Below, piece after piece: positions 1 to 7,666 of a stretch of DNA of 64,000 bases (positions within the stretch are counted from its first letter, which is position 1; each line of letters opens with the position of its first letter). The notes under the pieces are model-generated. The model saw only the letters and a program-made list of their open reading frames with translations. It ran no database searches and had not been told where the DNA came from. The stretch spans positions 2,081,001-2,145,000 of the forward strand of contig NZ_CP076457.1 of NCBI RefSeq assembly GCF_018866325.1, written 5' to 3'. Source of the stretch: Streptomyces sp. YPW6 (GTDB lineage Bacteria > Actinomycetota > Actinomycetes > Streptomycetales > Streptomycetaceae). The translations under genes were made by a program, and so were the position numbers.

Positions 1-735
1 GCGCTCGCGCAGTTCGGCGTCGCTCAGCTGCCGGTAGTAGTCGCGCAGCGCCATCCGCCCGAAGGCGACGTGCCGGGCCTCGTCCTGCATGACGTACGCG
101 AGGATCTGCTTGGGCAGCGGCCTGGTCGTGGTGTCGCGGATCATCCCGAAGGCGGCCAGCGCCAGGCCCTCGATCAGGACCTGCATCCCGAGGTAGGGCA
201 TGTCCCAGCGGGAGTCGCGCAGGGTGTCACCCAACAGCCCCTGGAGGTTGTCGTTGACCGGGTAGAGCATGCCGATCTTCTCGTGCAGGAAGCGGCCGTA
301 GATCTCGGCGTGCCGGGCCTCGTCCATGGTCTGGGTCGCGGAGTAGAACTTGGCGTCCAGGTCGGGGACGGACTCCACGATGCGCGCCGCGCACACCATC
401 GCGCCCTGCTCGCCGTGGAGGAACTGGCTGAACTGCCAGGAGGTGTAGTGCTTGCGCAGCTCGCCCCGGTCCTTCTCCGTCATCTTCGCCCAGTGCGGGG
501 TGCCGTACAGGGTGAGCGCCTCGTCGGGGGTGCCGAGCGGGTCGGTGGGGTCGACCTCCTGGGACCAGTCGATGCGCTTGTTGCCGTCCCACTGCTTGTC
601 CTTGCCCTTCTGGTAGAGGGCGAGCAGGCGTTCGCGGCCGTCGTCGTAGTCCCAGCTGAACCGGGCGGCTCCGGTGGCCGGAACCTGCCAGACCGGCTCC
701 GCGGGCGGAGTGGTGTAGAGCTCATGAGTGGACAC
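1..735 (-). CDS. Ferritin-like diiron protein, 3' end cut by the window edge
   Basis: The reading frame runs off the left edge of the window, leaving 245 N-terminal codons. It starts at GTG 735 (VSTHELYTTPPAEP), with AAGGAG six bases upstream deciding the start. Two ExxH-type motifs, MDEARHAEIYGR (about residue 138) and MQDEARHVAFGR (about residue 223), are the pattern of a four-helix-bundle non-haem diiron centre. The protein is therefore probably a ferritin/ribonucleotide-reductase-R2-like oxygenase or desaturase, soluble in the cytoplasm. Its substrate cannot be read from sequence. It is divergent from a second diiron protein at 972 and shares the 236-bp spacer with it. A TetR gene lies just beyond, which suggests one oxidation module. 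Family assignment is solid; the exact reaction is unknown. Confidence 0.85.
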   Translation of the reverse strand, partial: MSTHELYTTPPAEPVWQVPATGAARFSWDYDDGRERLLALYQKGKDKQWDGNKRIDWSQEVDPTDPLGTPDEALTLYGTPHWAKMTEKDRGELRKHYTSWQFSQFLHGEQGAMVCAARIVESVPDLDAKFYSATQTMDEARHAEIYGRFLHEKIGMLYPVNDNLQGLLGDTLRDSRWDMPYLGMQVLIEGLALAAFGMIRDTTTRPLPKQILAYVMQDEARHVAFGRMALRDYYRQLSDAELRER

Positions 736-971
736 GGACGGCTCCTTCGCCTCGGGCGGCGGACGTGATCGACAAGTTCCGTGACGCCGACGGCGGTTGA
801 GTGCGCATCCCGGCCGTCTCCCCGGCAGGTTCACACGTTGGTAGACAGCGGGTCAACAAGTCGGACGGAACCGTGCGCAGGGGATTGACGGCCTTGCTGA
901 CAGGCAGTCTCATAAGGAGTGACCGCCGGTAACTCCTGTTGCCGGTACCCCCTGTGTGAGGTGCTCCCGCC

Positions 972-1907
972 ATGACGACCGTCACCGCTCGTGATGTGAC
1001 CGTGCTCCGCGACGCGCTCGGGCCGCTCCGCGACCGCGAGGAGATCGCCCTGCGGCTGCTCGCGTCCTCGGCCAAGCACTCCTTCGACCCCGACACCGAA
1101 CTCGACTGGGACGCCGCCGTCGAGGACGGCAAGTGGTTCTGGCCGCCGGAGCTGGTCTCGCTGTACGGGACCCCGATGTGGGAGCGGATGTCCGAGGAGC
1201 AGCGCCTGGACCTCTCCCGGCACGAGGGGGCCGCCCTGGCCTCGCTCGGCATCTGGTTCGAGATCATCCTGATGCAGCTGCTGGTCCGGCACGTCTACGA
1301 CAAGCCCGTCACCAGCAACCACGTCCGCTACGCGCTCACGGAGATAGCCGACGAGTGCCGTCACTCGATCATGTTCGGCCGCATGATCGACTGGGGCGGC
1401 GCGCCGACGTACGAGGTGCCGCGCGTCTACCACAACCTGGCCCGGGTCCTGAAGACCGTCTCCACCACGCCCGGTTCGTTCGCCGCGACCCTGCTCGGGG
1501 AGGAGATCCTCGACTGGATGCAGCGCCTGACCTTCCCCGACGAGAGGGTGCAGACGCTGGTGCGTGGGGTGACCCGCATCCATGTGATCGAGGAGGCCCG
1601 GCACGTCCGGTACGCCCGGGAGGAACTGCGCCGCCAGATGGTGACCGCCCCGCGCTGGGAGCGGGAACTGACCAAGGCCAGCTGCGGCGAGGCGGCCCGG
1701 GTGTTCTCCGTCTGCTTCGTGAACCCGCGGGTGTACGAGAACGTCGGCCTGGACCGTCGCGAGGCCGTCGCCCAGGTGAAGGCGAGCGGGCACCGCGCCG
1801 AGGTCATGCAGTCCGGTGCGAAACGGCTCACCGACTTCTTCGACGACATCGGGCTGCTCAACGGCGTGGGCCGCCGGCTGTGGCGAAGCTCCGGCCTGCT
1901 GGCCTGA
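972..1907 (+). CDS. AurF-type diiron oxygenase family protein
   Basis: A 311-residue protein starting at ATG 972. It resembles the AurF p-aminobenzoate N-oxygenase family, non-haem diiron enzymes that oxidise amines or other small substrates with O2. Candidate metal ligands are the Glu and His of EIADECRHSIMFGR (about residues 125-138), an ExxH in RIHVIEEARHVRYAR (about residues 198-212) and Glu residues in ASLGIWFEIILMQ. Length fits the family (about 300 residues). It is divergent from another diiron protein and precedes a TetR regulator on the same strand, so substrate-responsive control is plausible. The substrate is not inferable; several Streptomyces homologues have no known product. Confidence 0.82.
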   Translation: MTTVTARDVTVLRDALGPLRDREEIALRLLASSAKHSFDPDTELDWDAAVEDGKWFWPPELVSLYGTPMWERMSEEQRLDLSRHEGAALASLGIWFEIILMQLLVRHVYDKPVTSNHVRYALTEIADECRHSIMFGRMIDWGGAPTYEVPRVYHNLARVLKTVSTTPGSFAATLLGEEILDWMQRLTFPDERVQTLVRGVTRIHVIEEARHVRYAREELRRQMVTAPRWERELTKASCGEAARVFSVCFVNPRVYENVGLDRREAVAQVKASGHRAEVMQSGAKRLTDFFDDIGLLNGVGRRLWRSSGLLA

Positions 1908-1972
1908 GATGTGCCGACGGGCAGCACCGGGGCGGGGCCGTCGCGCCGCCGCCGACCGGCAGGCGGCACATC
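1908..1972 (+). terminator. Possible stem-loop between the AurF-like gene and the TetR gene
   Basis: GATGTGCCG (1908-1916) and CGGCACATC (1964-1972) are a perfect 9-bp inverted repeat enclosing a G/C-rich loop of 47 nt. It begins directly after the TGA of the AurF-like gene. It could be a terminator or a regulator site; there is no U-tract, so this is weak. Confidence 0.35.
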
Positions 1973-1985
1973 GGCGGCCAGGCCC

Positions 1986-1991
1986 TAAGCT
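1986..1991 (+). promoter_or_regulatory. Candidate -10 box, leaderless start of the TetR gene
   Basis: TAAGCT lies 7 nt before ATG 1999. It fits TANNNT, and the spacing would put transcription initiation at the start codon. There is no Shine-Dalgarno sequence. The surrounding string recurs almost identically at about 3087-3106 upstream of the next transcription unit. Confidence 0.5.
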
Positions 1992-1998
1992 CGACGGC

Positions 1999-2775
1999 AT
2001 GACGTCCACCGCCGCAGTCCCGCCGCCCCGGGCGACGTACCGGAGGCTCAGCGTCGAGGAACGCCGCGCCCAGCTGCTGCTCGCCGCGCTCGGCCTCTTC
2101 GCGCACCGGGCGCCCGACGAGGTGTCGCTGGACGAGGTGGCGGTGGCGGCCGGGGTGTCCCGGCCGCTCGTCTACCGCTACTTCCCCGGCGGCCGGCAGC
2201 AGTTGTACGAGGCCGCGCTCGGCTCGGCGGCCGAGGAGCTGACGCTGTGCTTCACCGAACCGCCGGTGGGCCCGCCGACCGAACGGGTCGCCCGGGTCCT
2301 GGACCGTTATCTCCGCTTCGTCGACGAGCACGACACCGGGTTCAGCGCCCTGCTGCGCGGTGGCAGCGTGGTGGAGACCTCCCGCACGACGACGATCGTG
2401 GACGGGGTCCGGCGGGCGGCGGCCGACGAGATCCTGCGCCACCTCGGGCGGATGGGCGGACCCGGCGAGCGGCCCGCCGGACCGAGGCTGCGGATGACGG
2501 TGCGCAGCTGGATCGCGGCCGTCGAGGCCGCCTCGCTGATGTGGCTGGACGACGGGAAGCAGCCGGCCGCGGCCGAGCTGCGCGGCTGGCTGGTCGACCA
2601 CCTCATCGCCCTGCTCGCCGCGACCGCCGCCACGGACCCGGAGACCGCGGAGGTGGTGAAGGACCTGCTGGCCCTGGAGACCTCCGCGGGACCGGCCGGA
2701 CAACTGGCAGAACGGGTGATTCCGGTCCTCGCGGAGGCGGCGCACCTGCTGCCCGCGCCCCCTGCGTCAGACTGA
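1999..2775 (+). CDS. TetR/AcrR family transcriptional regulator
   Basis: A 258-residue protein from ATG 1999. The frame is open further upstream, but this start follows a candidate -10 box and gives the normal TetR N-terminus. The helix-turn-helix lies at about residues 20-65 (RAQLLLAALGLFAHRAPDEV, then VAVAAGVSRPLVYRYFPGG), with the typical Y-x-Y/F-F recognition helix. The remainder is the variable ligand-binding and dimerisation domain. The gene follows the AurF-like oxygenase, so it probably represses the divergent diiron genes in response to a small ligand; that is inferred from position only. A small conserved gene follows after 4 nt, so the two are probably co-transcribed. Confidence 0.88.
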   Translation: MTSTAAVPPPRATYRRLSVEERRAQLLLAALGLFAHRAPDEVSLDEVAVAAGVSRPLVYRYFPGGRQQLYEAALGSAAEELTLCFTEPPVGPPTERVARVLDRYLRFVDEHDTGFSALLRGGSVVETSRTTTIVDGVRRAAADEILRHLGRMGGPGERPAGPRLRMTVRSWIAAVEAASLMWLDDGKQPAAAELRGWLVDHLIALLAATAATDPETAEVVKDLLALETSAGPAGQLAERVIPVLAEAAHLLPAPPASD

Positions 2776-2779
2776 CCGC

Positions 2780-3055
2780 GTGAAGAGCGAGAACACCCCC
2801 TTCCGCGGCGGCCCCCTGGACGGCCGGGTCCTGCCGATCCTGCTGGGCCCGACCGGCCATCCGCCGAAGTGGTACGAGGTCCCCGTGCCCTCCCCCGACG
2901 GCGGCCCCGCCACGGTGTACGCCTACCAGCGGGTCCCGGCCGGCTACACGAAGCGGCTCGGCCTCCAGCGCGGCTGGGTGTACGAGTACGCCCCGGGCGG
3001 CCGTGAGCACCGCACGCTCACGTGGCCCTGGTCCAAGCCGCCGCGCAGCGACTGA
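2780..3055 (+). CDS. Small hypothetical protein
   Basis: A 91-residue protein from GTG 2780, only 4 nt after the TetR stop, so translationally coupled to it. It has no signal peptide or membrane segment. It contains conserved-looking aromatic and Gly patterns (FRGGPLDGRVLPI, KWYEVPVPSPDGG, RGWVYEYAPGG). I recognise it only as the kind of short hypothetical protein common in streptomycetes and assign no function. Codon usage matches its neighbours, which supports real coding. Confidence 0.7.
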   Translation: MKSENTPFRGGPLDGRVLPILLGPTGHPPKWYEVPVPSPDGGPATVYAYQRVPAGYTKRLGLQRGWVYEYAPGGREHRTLTWPWSKPPRSD

Positions 3056-3159
3056 ACGGCGGCGGGCGGCCCCGCCCCCTGCGCAGGCCCTAAGATCGAC
3101 GGTCAGGCGCCGGGGACGGGCCGTCCGGTCGCCGCACGACGGTCACAAGGGGGTGCGCC

Positions 3160-4857
3160 ATGGAGGCGCTGCGTCAGGACGATCCACGCCGCTTCGGCCG
3201 CTTCACCGCGCTGGCCCGCTTCGACGAGAGCGCGAGCGCCGTACGGTACGTGGCGCGGGACCTCGCGTCCGGCGAGCGCGCCCTCATCACCGCCGCGCGC
3301 CCCGAGCTGGCCGCCGTCCCCGTCTTCAGCCGCCGTTTCCAGGCCGAGGCCCGCACCGCCGAACGCCTCGCGGGCGGCTGGGTGGCGCCGCCCCTGGACG
3401 CCGGCGCCCCGGCGAAGACACCGGCGGACGAGGCGGAAACCCTCTGGACGGCGGCGGGTTACGTGCCCGCGCTGCCCCTGGCCGAGGCGATCGGGATCGC
3501 CGGTCCGCTGCCCGAGCGGGCGCTGCGGATACTGGGCGCGGGCATCGCCGAGATCCTCTCCCGCGTGCACGCCACCGGGTCCGTGCTCCAGGGGCTGGCC
3601 CCCGGCACGGTGCTGCTGGCCGCCGACGGCCCGCGCCTCACCGCCTTCGGACCGCTGGGGGCCGCCGCGTCCGCCGAGGCCGGTCCGGGCGGCCAGCTGT
3701 CGGTACGGCTCGGATATCTGACGCCCGAGCAGATCGCGGGCAGGGAGGTCTCCGCCGCCTCCGACCTGTTCGTCCTGGGGCTGCTCCTGGCGTACGCGGC
3801 GACGGGCACGACCCCGTTCGCCGAGGGCCCGGCCGAGGAGGCGACCCGCCGGATCGCCGAGGACGAACCCGAACTCGACGCCGTACCAGAGGCGTTGCGC
3901 GCACTGATCGCGAACTGCCTGGCGAAGGACCCGGATCAGCGGCCCACCGCCGGCACGGTCGCCGCCGAACTGGCCCTGGAAGGCGCGGCGGGCCTCGCCC
4001 GGGGCGGCTGGCTGCCCGAACCGCTCGCGGCGGCGGTCGCGGACCAGGAGGCGCCGGTCCTGGCCCTGGAGACGCCGGAGACGGGAGACCTCTCGGCGGA
4101 GTCCGGGGAGCCGCAGGCGGCGGGCCGGGCCGGTGCCCCTGCGGCTCCCGGTGCCCCTGCGGCTCCGGGCACCCCTGCGGCTCCCGGTACCCCTGCCGCT
4201 CCCGGTACCCCTGCGCCCCCTGAGGACGCCCGGCCCCAGGCATCCCGGACGCTCCCGGAGCCGGAGGGCACGCGCTCCGCTCCGGAACCGGAGGATGCCC
4301 GGCCCGCGGACGCGCACACGGTGACGGCCTCCGGGGCTCCCGAGGCCGTCGGGAGCCCCGCCTCCCCCGAACCGGAGGACGCCCGCCCGGAGGACACTCG
4401 CCCGGAAGACGCCCGGCCGGATGACGCCCGGCCGGTTGCCCCGGGGTCGGCCCCGGCGCCCGCGCTCCGGAATTCCGCCGACACCCCCGCGCCCGCGGGG
4501 GACGGGACCGCCGACGAGGACCGGGGCACCACCCGGTTCCTCAACACCGGGCCGCGCCCAGCGCGGAACGACCGTCCGACCACCCAGCTCGCGCTCCCCC
4601 ACGAACGCACCGCGCCCCAGTCGCCCGGTGCCCTCCCGGCGTCGCGCCCCGCAGCACCGCCCGCCCTGCCCGCCGCCCCGGCGGCGCCCCGCAGCAGCCG
4701 GGCCCCCGCACGGCGGCCCCGCCCCGTACCCCGCGGCGGCGCTCCCGGCCGGGCCCGCGGGTCCGGGCGGTCCCGGCGGAGGGCCGATGGTGTCGCTGCC
4801 GCTGCCCCCGCGCCGGCACCGGCGCCCGACCCGCCGCGAGCCGCCGGACCCTGCTGA
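3160..4857 (+). CDS. Pseudokinase-like N-terminal part of a kinase/beta-propeller protein, frame broken at 3' end
   Basis: Starts at ATG 3160 behind AAGGGGG. Residues 1-275 have the layout of a Hanks-type Ser/Thr kinase, but the catalytic residues are missing. The VAIK lysine region reads ALITAARPE, the HRDLKPEN position reads LQGLAPGTVLL, and the DFG position reads AFG. Later landmarks (GYLTPEQ, SDLFVLGLLLAYAATG, LAKDPDQRPTA) are kept, so this looks like a pseudokinase. A Pro/Ala/Glu-rich linker follows from about residue 310. Coding continuity with the propeller at 4890-6149 requires several frame changes between about 4687 and 4850. The last 50 or so codons in this frame are therefore probably not the true protein sequence. 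Sequencing error is the simplest explanation; true gene decay is possible. Confidence 0.75.
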   Translation: MEALRQDDPRRFGRFTALARFDESASAVRYVARDLASGERALITAARPELAAVPVFSRRFQAEARTAERLAGGWVAPPLDAGAPAKTPADEAETLWTAAGYVPALPLAEAIGIAGPLPERALRILGAGIAEILSRVHATGSVLQGLAPGTVLLAADGPRLTAFGPLGAAASAEAGPGGQLSVRLGYLTPEQIAGREVSAASDLFVLGLLLAYAATGTTPFAEGPAEEATRRIAEDEPELDAVPEALRALIANCLAKDPDQRPTAGTVAAELALEGAAGLARGGWLPEPLAAAVADQEAPVLALETPETGDLSAESGEPQAAGRAGAPAAPGAPAAPGTPAAPGTPAAPGTPAPPEDARPQASRTLPEPEGTRSAPEPEDARPADAHTVTASGAPEAVGSPASPEPEDARPEDTRPEDARPDDARPVAPGSAPAPALRNSADTPAPAGDGTADEDRGTTRFLNTGPRPARNDRPTTQLALPHERTAPQSPGALPASRPAAPPALPAAPAAPRSSRAPARRPRPVPRGGAPGRARGSGRSRRRADGVAAAAPAPAPAPDPPRAAGPC

Positions 4858-4889
4858 CCATCGCGGCGGCGGCCGTCGGCGGACTGGTC

Positions 4890-6149
4890 GTGGGCGGCGG
4901 TTCGGTCGCCGCGCTCGGGTCGGGGGGCACCGCCGAGGCGACGGACGAGAAGCCCGTGCCCGAGCCCCGCCGAACGCTCCCCGGGCAGGCCCCCGAGCCG
5001 CGCTGGATCTACACGCACCCGGCGTCGGAGGCGTCCCCGCTCACCACCGCCGTCTGGCAGGACCGGCTGCTCGTGCTGACCAGCGAGAGCCAGGCCAGTG
5101 CCGTGGACCTGCGCACCGGCAAGCGGCTGTGGCAGCGCGCGGACGGGGCGAAGGGACAGGCCGCGCTGGCGGCGGGCGCCGATCTGGTCTTCGTGGCGAG
5201 CCCGACGGAGTTCCTGTGGCTGTCGCCGAAGGACGGCAAGGTCGTCCACCGCATGCGCTACTCGGAGGCCTTCGACGACCTGCCGGGCCTCACCGTCGGA
5301 CGGCTGGCCGGAAGTTCCGGGCCGGTCATCTGGTTCACCGGGTCGCACACGGTCACCGTGAAGGCCCCGAAGCCGAAGAAGGGCGAGAAGAAGGGCAAGG
5401 ACAAGGAAGTCGTCGAAGCCCACTTCTTCGCCTACGACATCGTCCAGCGCAAGGAGTTGTGGCGCACCCCCGTGCCCGCCGGCCGCGCCCCCGGCACCCC
5501 CGCCTACCGGGTGGTCGCCGAGCGTTCCGCCGACGTCCTCGTACGGCAGGACGCGGCCACGCTGACGGCCGCCGAGGTCAAGAAGGCCAAGGGGAAGGGG
5601 TCGATCCGCTCGTTCGACCAGCAGACCGGCAAGCTGCTGTGGACCAAGCAGTACGGCGCGGCCTCCCTGGAGGCCGCCACCACGGGCGACGAGGACGGGA
5701 CGCTGTACGCGCCGGTCGGCCGGGACCTCCAGGCCTTCGAGGCGGACACGACGAAGCCGCTGTGGCGCGTCGAGGGCAGCAAGGGGTCGTGGTTCGGCAC
5801 GCCGCTGATCGCCGGGCCGCTGATCCACACCACCGAACGCAGCCGGCTGGTCGGTGCGGTGGAGCGGGAGAGCGGTCGGCTCGTCTGGCGGCGCTCCACC
5901 GAGGTCCCGGGCACCGGCCCCGCCCCCTCGCTCACGCTGAGCAGCAGCGAGAAGACCCTGATCGCCGCCGACGCCATCCAGGTCACGGCGTTCTCGGCGG
6001 CCGACGGCGAGCGGCTGTGGAAGTTCCAGGACATCGGGTCGGCCGACCCGCAGGGGGGGACGGTCACCGCGTCGTACCGGGTGCTGGCCTTCGGCAAGAC
6101 CGTCGTCGTCCAGCGGGACCGGTCCTTCTACGCCTTCCCGGTGGCCTGA
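4890..6149 (+). CDS. PQQ-like beta-propeller C-terminal part of the same membrane protein
   Basis: This frame is open from about 4810 and gives SRRTLLTIAAAAVGGLVVGG, a typical positively charged anchor plus transmembrane helix, at about 4839-4898. The remaining 400 residues contain repeated blade signatures such as AVDLRTGKRLWQRA, SFDQQTGKLLWTKQ, VERESGRLVWRR and AFSAADGERLWKFQ. This is the PQQ/BamB-type beta-propeller pattern, probably outside the membrane. In related actinobacterial proteins a kinase-like domain, proline linker, single transmembrane helix and propeller form one polypeptide. I read 3160-6149 as one gene with about 995 codons. The GTG at 4890 is unlikely to be a true start. 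Substrate or ligand is unknown. Confidence 0.75.
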   Translation: MGGGSVAALGSGGTAEATDEKPVPEPRRTLPGQAPEPRWIYTHPASEASPLTTAVWQDRLLVLTSESQASAVDLRTGKRLWQRADGAKGQAALAAGADLVFVASPTEFLWLSPKDGKVVHRMRYSEAFDDLPGLTVGRLAGSSGPVIWFTGSHTVTVKAPKPKKGEKKGKDKEVVEAHFFAYDIVQRKELWRTPVPAGRAPGTPAYRVVAERSADVLVRQDAATLTAAEVKKAKGKGSIRSFDQQTGKLLWTKQYGAASLEAATTGDEDGTLYAPVGRDLQAFEADTTKPLWRVEGSKGSWFGTPLIAGPLIHTTERSRLVGAVERESGRLVWRRSTEVPGTGPAPSLTLSSSEKTLIAADAIQVTAFSAADGERLWKFQDIGSADPQGGTVTASYRVLAFGKTVVVQRDRSFYAFPVA

Positions 6150-6312
6150 GACAGAACGCTTCCCGTCATCACCGCCGCCGTCCGGGGGATACGCCGGACG
6201 GCGCGCCGCACGGTGCTTGCATCACCCGACGCCGAGTGACCCGATTAATAGGATTCGCTCACTTATGGACGGGTCCGCTGCCGGGCCCCGTCTCCGTCAC
6301 GGAGGTGATGTC

Positions 6313-7575
6313 GTGTCAGGCAGGCTCCTGCGCGCGGTCTGTACGACCGCGCTGGCCACGGCGCTCACGGTCTCGCCGGCGACCGTCGTCGCGGCCGAGC
6401 CCGGCCCCGTACCGTCCGAGGAGACGGGCACGGCGGGCGAAGCGGACGCGACAGAATCGGACGTGCCGGAAGCAGACGCGCAGGACGCGGACCGAGCGGA
6501 GGTCGATGCCGGGACCGCCCTCGCCGCACCGGAGGCGCCCAGGAGCGTCGTCGCCCTGCTGCGCGAGCTCCAGACCCGATATCAGGCGGCGGAGGAGGCG
6601 AGCGAGACCTACAACGCCACCGCCGAGAAGCTGAAACAGCGCACCTCCCAGCTGAGGAAGGTGAACACGGACCTGGCGAAGGCGCGGGCCGCCCTGGAGG
6701 CGAGCCGAGGGGACGCCGGGCGGCTGGCCCGGGAGCAGTACCAGGGGCGTACGGAGTTCTCCGCGTACCTGAGGCTGCTGCTGGCGCACGATCCCCAGCG
6801 GGCCCTGGACCAGAGCCATGTCGTGGGGCGGCTGGCGGCGAACCGCGCGGCGACGGTGGACCGGCTCACCGACTCCGCCCGGCGCGCCGACCGGCTGGCC
6901 GCCGCCTCCCGCAAGGCGCTGGACCAGCAGAAGAAGCTCGCCGCGCGGCAGAAGAAGCAGCGCGACGCCGTGAACGGCAGACTCCGGGAGGTCGAAGGGC
7001 TGCTGGCCACCCTTTCCGAGGAACAGATCGCTCAGCTCGCCGGTCTCGAACAGCAGGGCGTGGACAAGGCTCAGCGGGAGCTCGTGGCGTCCGGGGCGCT
7101 CAGTTCCACCCGGCCGCCCACCCGGCAGGGCGGCGACGCGGTCGCGTACGCGGTCCGGCAGATCGGCAAGCCGTACGTGTGGGGGGCCGAGGGCCCCGAC
7201 TCCTTCGACTGCTCCGGGCTCACGTCCCGGGCCTGGTCGGCGGCGGGGCGGACGATCCCGCGCACCTCGCAGGAGCAGTGGAAGCAGCTCCCGAGGGTGC
7301 CGGTCTCCGGGCTGCGCCCCGGCGACCTGGTGGTCTACTTCCCGAAGGCGACCCATGTGGCGCTGTACATCGGCGACGGCCTGGTGGTGCAGGCGCCCCG
7401 CCCCGGCGCGCGGGTCAAGGTGTCACCCCTGGCGTCGAACCCGCTGCTGGGGGCCGTACGCCCCGACCCCGGCGGCGCACCGCTGTCGACGTACACCCGC
7501 CCGGAGCTGCCCGAGGGCGCGCGCGACGGCGCGGACACGGGGTACGGCGGGGAAGCGGCGCCGGACGCCTCGTAG
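6313..7575 (+). CDS. Secreted NlpC/P60 peptidoglycan hydrolase
   Basis: A 420-residue protein. GTG 6313 is chosen because GGAGG sits 7 nt upstream and it yields a signal peptide (VSGRLLRAVCTTALATALTV, then an Ala-rich cleavage region). An upstream ATG at 6217 would add 32 residues of poor coding character. Residues of roughly 75-260 form a coiled coil (long Glu/Lys/Arg/Ala heptads). The C-terminal NlpC/P60 domain has the catalytic Cys in FDCSGL and the His in THVALYIG, consistent with a gamma-D-glutamyl-diamino acid endopeptidase that cleaves wall peptides, as in RipA/DipA-type division hydrolases. It ends facing the convergent flavoprotein gene, with a strong terminator between. Confidence 0.9.
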   Translation: MSGRLLRAVCTTALATALTVSPATVVAAEPGPVPSEETGTAGEADATESDVPEADAQDADRAEVDAGTALAAPEAPRSVVALLRELQTRYQAAEEASETYNATAEKLKQRTSQLRKVNTDLAKARAALEASRGDAGRLAREQYQGRTEFSAYLRLLLAHDPQRALDQSHVVGRLAANRAATVDRLTDSARRADRLAAASRKALDQQKKLAARQKKQRDAVNGRLREVEGLLATLSEEQIAQLAGLEQQGVDKAQRELVASGALSSTRPPTRQGGDAVAYAVRQIGKPYVWGAEGPDSFDCSGLTSRAWSAAGRTIPRTSQEQWKQLPRVPVSGLRPGDLVVYFPKATHVALYIGDGLVVQAPRPGARVKVSPLASNPLLGAVRPDPGGAPLSTYTRPELPEGARDGADTGYGGEAAPDAS

Positions 7576-7593
7576 CACCGGCCCCGATCACCG

Positions 7594-7634
7594 CCGCGGC
7601 GGCCGGACCGGCGGTGCGGGTCCGGCCGCCGCGG
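7594..7634. terminator. Bidirectional terminator
   Basis: CCGCGGCGGCCGGACC (7594-7609) and GGTCCGGCCGCCGCGG (7619-7634) form a perfect 16-bp stem with a 9-nt loop. It sits between the converging NlpC/P60 and flavoprotein genes and can serve both strands. Confidence 0.8.
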
Positions 7635-7666
7635 GGGTTGGTCGGGGCGCTGGGGTCCGACAGTCG

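Noticed and set aside
831..2009. Long minus-strand open frame opposite the AurF-like gene
   Set aside because: High G+C makes antisense frames stay open; composition shows no domain, and the plus-strand gene has clear motifs.
4687..4707. Phase variation by the C runs in the pseudokinase gene
   Set aside because: The runs are only 4-5 bases and several changes are needed to restore the frame, so sequencing error or decay is more likely than a programmed switch.
6217..6312. Upstream ATG start for the NlpC/P60 gene
   Set aside because: GTG 6313 has a good ribosome site and gives a normal signal peptide; the extra 32 residues would precede it.
6160..6312. c-di-AMP (ydaO) riboswitch before the NlpC/P60 gene
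   Set aside because: Such riboswitches precede some actinobacterial cell-wall hydrolase genes, but the conserved core motifs are not visible in this 150-nt leader.
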